Source: Bacteroidia bacterium (GTDB lineage Bacteria > Bacteroidota > Bacteroidia > Bacteroidales > Tannerellaceae). Taken from it: a stretch of 6,986 nt of DNA. The notes beneath the pieces were generated by a model. That model did no database searches and was not told the origin of the DNA. It was given only the letters and a program-made list of their open reading frames with translations. The position numbers and the translations under genes were made by a program. Positions 5,128-6,986 of the stretch are shown piece by piece (the stretch's first letter is position 1; each line of letters opens with the position of its first letter). The stretch spans positions 1 to 6,986 of the forward strand of contig BNTS01000139.1 of the NCBI GenBank assembly GCA_025996775.1, in the 5' to 3' direction.

Positions 5128-5715
5128 ATGTATTTATACGGAGCAAGTGGACACGCAAAAGTAATTCTTGAAATTCTTGAAAGTAATAATATCCCGTTAG
5201 AGGCTTTATTTGATGATAATGATTCAATTAAAGCCTTGTTCGATTATCCTGTTTTACCGGCTGAGGAAGTCAAAGGACCGCTCATTATCAGTATTGGAAG
5301 TAATCGTATTCGCCAAAAGATAGCAGCTTCCCTGAATCTTGAATTTGAAACAGCCATTCATCCCTCGGCTATTATTTCCGATAGGGCAAAGATCGGAGAA
5401 GGTACTGTAATCATGCAGGGAACCATTATTCAAACATGCGCTGAAATAGGTAAACATTGTATTATCAATACCGGAGCATCAGTTGATCATGAGTGTGTGA
5501 TTGAAGATTTTGTTCATCTTTCACCTCATACAACCTTATGCGGTAATGTAAAGGTAGGAGAAGGTTCTTGGATTGGAGCAGGCACGGTTATTATCCCCAG
5601 GGTAGAGATTGGTAAATGGTGCGTAATCGGTGCAGGCTCCGTTGTCACAAAAAACATACCTGATGGCGTATTGGCTGCAGGTAACAGATGTAAAATAATA
5701 AAGAGTATATCATGA
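5128..5715 (+). CDS. Sugar N-/O-acetyltransferase (PglD/NeuD family)
   Basis: This 195-residue protein is close to the size of PglD. The N-terminal Rossmann-like UDP-sugar-binding domain starts MYLYGASGHAKVILE (GASGHA at 5-10) and has IISIGSNRIR (53-62). From HPSA (78-81) a left-handed beta-helix of hexapeptide repeats follows (AKIGEG, GTIIQTC, AEIGKH, GASVDH, VKVGEG, SWIGAG). The likely catalytic base is His121 in SVDHECVIEDF, with Glu122 beside it, as in PglD. PglD acetylates the C-4 amine of UDP-4-amino-trideoxy-GlcNAc with acetyl-CoA. Placement directly before a PglE-like aminotransferase (4-base ATGA overlap) and 5 bases after the PglC-like gene supports an amino-sugar substrate. A sialic-acid O-acetyltransferase of the NeuD type is less likely because no neu genes are visible. 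The enzyme is cytoplasmic. Confidence 0.88.
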   Translation: MYLYGASGHAKVILEILESNNIPLEALFDDNDSIKALFDYPVLPAEEVKGPLIISIGSNRIRQKIAASLNLEFETAIHPSAIISDRAKIGEGTVIMQGTIIQTCAEIGKHCIINTGASVDHECVIEDFVHLSPHTTLCGNVKVGEGSWIGAGTVIIPRVEIGKWCVIGAGSVVTKNIPDGVLAAGNRCKIIKSIS

Positions 5716-6860
5716 ATAATAATCGTATTTATCTCTCTCTCGCTCATACTGGCGGGGAAGAGCAAAAATATATTCAGGAGGCTTTTGATACCAATTGGGT
5801 AGTTCCGTTGGGTCCGAATGTGGATGCGTTTGAAAAATTGCTGGCGCAGTACTTGACAGACAAGGGTAACAAACAGGTGGTTGCTTTAAGTTCAGGAACA
5901 GCGGCTATTCATTTAGCGCTGCTTCAACTGGGAGTGAAACCGGGGGATGAAGTGATTTGTCAATCATTCACTTTTGCGGCTTCGGCTAATCCGATTAAGT
6001 ATGTGGGGGCTACTCCTGTCTTTGTGGATAGTGAAAGGGATACATGGAATATGTCGCCTTCCCTCCTGCTGGAAGCTATCCATGACCGGATACGAAAAAC
6101 GGGGAAGAAGCCGAAAGCGATTATTCCGGTGCATCTCTATGGTATGCCTGCCCGAATAGATGAGATTATGCGGATTGCCAATGAAGAGGGTATTCCCGTT
6201 TTGGAGGATGCAGCAGAAGCATTGGGGTCTTCTTACAAGGGACAAAAATGCGGTACGTTTGGTGAATTTGCTTGTCTTTCGTTTAACGGAAATAAGATGA
6301 TTACTACTTCCGGTGGCGGGGCTTTGGTTTGTTCAACGCCTGAACAGGTTAAGAAGACAAAGTTTTATGCTACGCAGGCTCGAGATAATGCCCCTCATTA
6401 TCAACATTCGGAGATTGGGTACAACTATCGGATGAGTAATATTTGCGCAGGTATCGGCCGCGGACAGATGGTTGTGCTGGATGAGCATGTGGCTCGTCGC
6501 AGGGAAATACACAAAATCTATCGTGAACAACTTGCCGGATTGCCGGGTATTTCTTTGTTAGAGAACCCTTCTTCAGATTTTGCATCGAACCATTGGCTGA
6601 CTTGCGTATTAATTGAGCCTGAAATAGCCGGTTATACACGGGAAGATTTGCGTTTGGCTATGGAAGCTGCCAACATTGAAACACGCCCGCTCTGGAAACC
6701 GATGCATATGCAACCTGTATATGCAGATGCACCTTTTTATGGAGACGGCACTTCGGAATCGTTATTCGAGAAGGGTTTGTGTCTTCCTTCCAGCCCTGTA
6801 TTATCAAGTGAGGATATTGACAGGGTTATATATGTTGTTTATTCAAATTCAAAGCCATAA
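5712..6860 (+). CDS. PLP-dependent sugar aminotransferase (DegT/DnrJ/EryC1/StrS, PglE-like)
   Basis: This is a full-length 382-residue fold-type I aminotransferase. Key features are GPNVDAFE (34-41), SSGTAAIHLAL (60-70, cofactor phosphate loop), CQSFTFAASANPI (83-95), PVHLYGMPA (139-147), VLEDAAEALGS (163-173, with Asp166 for the pyridine nitrogen), SFNGNKMITTSGGG (190-203, with Lys195 as the Schiff-base lysine) and YNYRMSNICAGIGRGQM (237-253). PglE/WecE-type enzymes use glutamate to aminate a UDP-4-keto-6-deoxy-HexNAc. With the acetyltransferase whose stop it overlaps, the product would be a diNAcBac-like or FucNAc4N-like sugar. WcfR of B. fragilis PSA is a related role, but no acetyltransferase is needed there. 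The needed 4,6-dehydratase is not in the window. G+C is visibly higher than in the genes before 3942. The next gene is separated by 82 bp. Confidence 0.92.
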   Translation: MNNNRIYLSLAHTGGEEQKYIQEAFDTNWVVPLGPNVDAFEKLLAQYLTDKGNKQVVALSSGTAAIHLALLQLGVKPGDEVICQSFTFAASANPIKYVGATPVFVDSERDTWNMSPSLLLEAIHDRIRKTGKKPKAIIPVHLYGMPARIDEIMRIANEEGIPVLEDAAEALGSSYKGQKCGTFGEFACLSFNGNKMITTSGGGALVCSTPEQVKKTKFYATQARDNAPHYQHSEIGYNYRMSNICAGIGRGQMVVLDEHVARRREIHKIYREQLAGLPGISLLENPSSDFASNHWLTCVLIEPEIAGYTREDLRLAMEAANIETRPLWKPMHMQPVYADAPFYGDGTSESLFEKGLCLPSSPVLSSEDIDRVIYVVYSNSKP

Positions 6861-6883
6861 ATCAATAAATTTCAAATCAGGTG

Positions 6884-6915
6884 TTAGCATTTTTGTCAGA
6901 GAATGACTATATTTG
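6884..6915 (+). promoter_or_regulatory. Candidate promoter for the gene at 6943
   Basis: TATATTTG at 6908-6915 is an exact match to the Bacteroides -7 consensus TAnnTTTG. TTAG at 6884-6887, 20 bases upstream, is a three-of-four match to the -33 TTTG. The inferred start near 6922 gives a leader of about 20 bases. This would separate the last gene from the polysaccharide operon. Confidence 0.45.
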
Positions 6916-6942
6916 CAGATAGAAACTGAAAATGACAGCACT

Positions 6943-6986
6943 ATGAGCGAACGTCTAAACCCGCTGAATGATTATCTTTTCCTCAA
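6943..6986 (+). CDS. Start of a putative Rpn/PD-(D/E)XK nuclease-type transposase, 3' end missing
   Basis: Only 14 codons and part of a 15th are inside the window: MSERLNPLNDYLFL. Short openings of this type (NPLNDYLFxK, NPFTDxxFK) begin the Rpn-family recombination-promoting nucleases, also annotated as PD-(D/E)XK family putative transposases, which are common in Bacteroides. The nuclease motif itself lies beyond the window, so the call rests on this opening and on the candidate promoter just upstream. It is co-directional with the capsule genes but probably independently transcribed, and it may mark the end of the locus. Confidence 0.5.
   Translation, partial: MSERLNPLNDYLFL

Noticed and set aside
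5254..6639. Several minus-strand ORFs of 65-93 codons and a plus-strand ORF at 5974
   Set aside because: All overlap the acetyltransferase or aminotransferase in other frames and show no domain features.
6676..6906. Plus-strand 76-codon ORF over the end of the aminotransferase
   Set aside because: Most of it is out of frame with the conserved aminotransferase C-terminus, and the remainder is intergenic. No motif.
1..6986. tRNA, rRNA, toxin-antitoxin or defence system
   Set aside because: No cloverleaf, rRNA segment or paired small toxin/antitoxin frames could be recognised. All intact genes fit polysaccharide synthesis.

Overview
The window is the 3' part of a capsular/surface polysaccharide biosynthesis locus. 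It most likely comes from a gut Bacteroidales genome of the Bacteroides/Phocaeicola type. This rests on the AT-rich genes, weak Shine-Dalgarno sites, TAnnTTTG-like -7 promoter boxes, and protein families typical of Bacteroides capsule loci. No species can be fixed from the sequence alone. All recognised genes lie on the + strand.

Layout. (1) 1-992: a 5'-truncated nucleotide-sugar 2-epimerase of the FnlC/WbjD/Cap5G type, which makes UDP-L-FucNAc. (2) 989-2056: an ATP-grasp protein, overlapping the epimerase by ATGA. (3) 2057-2784: a decayed segment. It holds a headless glycosyltransferase-4 fragment, a roughly 340-380 bp element with perfect 18-bp inverted repeats of the IS21-like AATTGACCCACC type but no recognisable transposase, and the C-terminal remnant of a UDP-sugar dehydrogenase. 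(4) 2785-3942: an intact GT4 glycosyltransferase. (5) 3943-4516: 574 bp without a gene, but rich in structure. It has a roughly 264-bp MITE-like element with 29-bp inverted repeats and five exact GTGAAGGT motifs, a nested inverted repeat, a candidate Bacteroides promoter, and two pairs of short direct repeats spaced 21-22 bp. (6) 4517-6860: a tight three-gene cassette of PglC-like phosphoglycosyl transferase, PglD/NeuD-like acetyltransferase and PglE-like PLP aminotransferase. (7) 6908-6986: a candidate promoter and the first codons of a gene resembling the Rpn/PD-(D/E)XK putative transposases, probably the edge of the locus.

How it works together. The last three genes would make and load the first sugar of the repeat unit. 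The aminotransferase aminates a UDP-4-keto-6-deoxy-HexNAc, the acetyltransferase N-acetylates it, and the membrane transferase puts the sugar phosphate on undecaprenyl phosphate. The epimerase supplies UDP-L-FucNAc and the GT4 enzyme adds a further sugar. The 4,6-dehydratase(s), flippase and polymerase are not in this window. The 5' genes are visibly more AT-rich than the 3' cassette, and the boundary is marked by mobile-element debris. This is a mosaic locus in which variable genes abut a more conserved initiation module. I see no wholly new multi-gene system; the least explained material is the two gene-poor segments.
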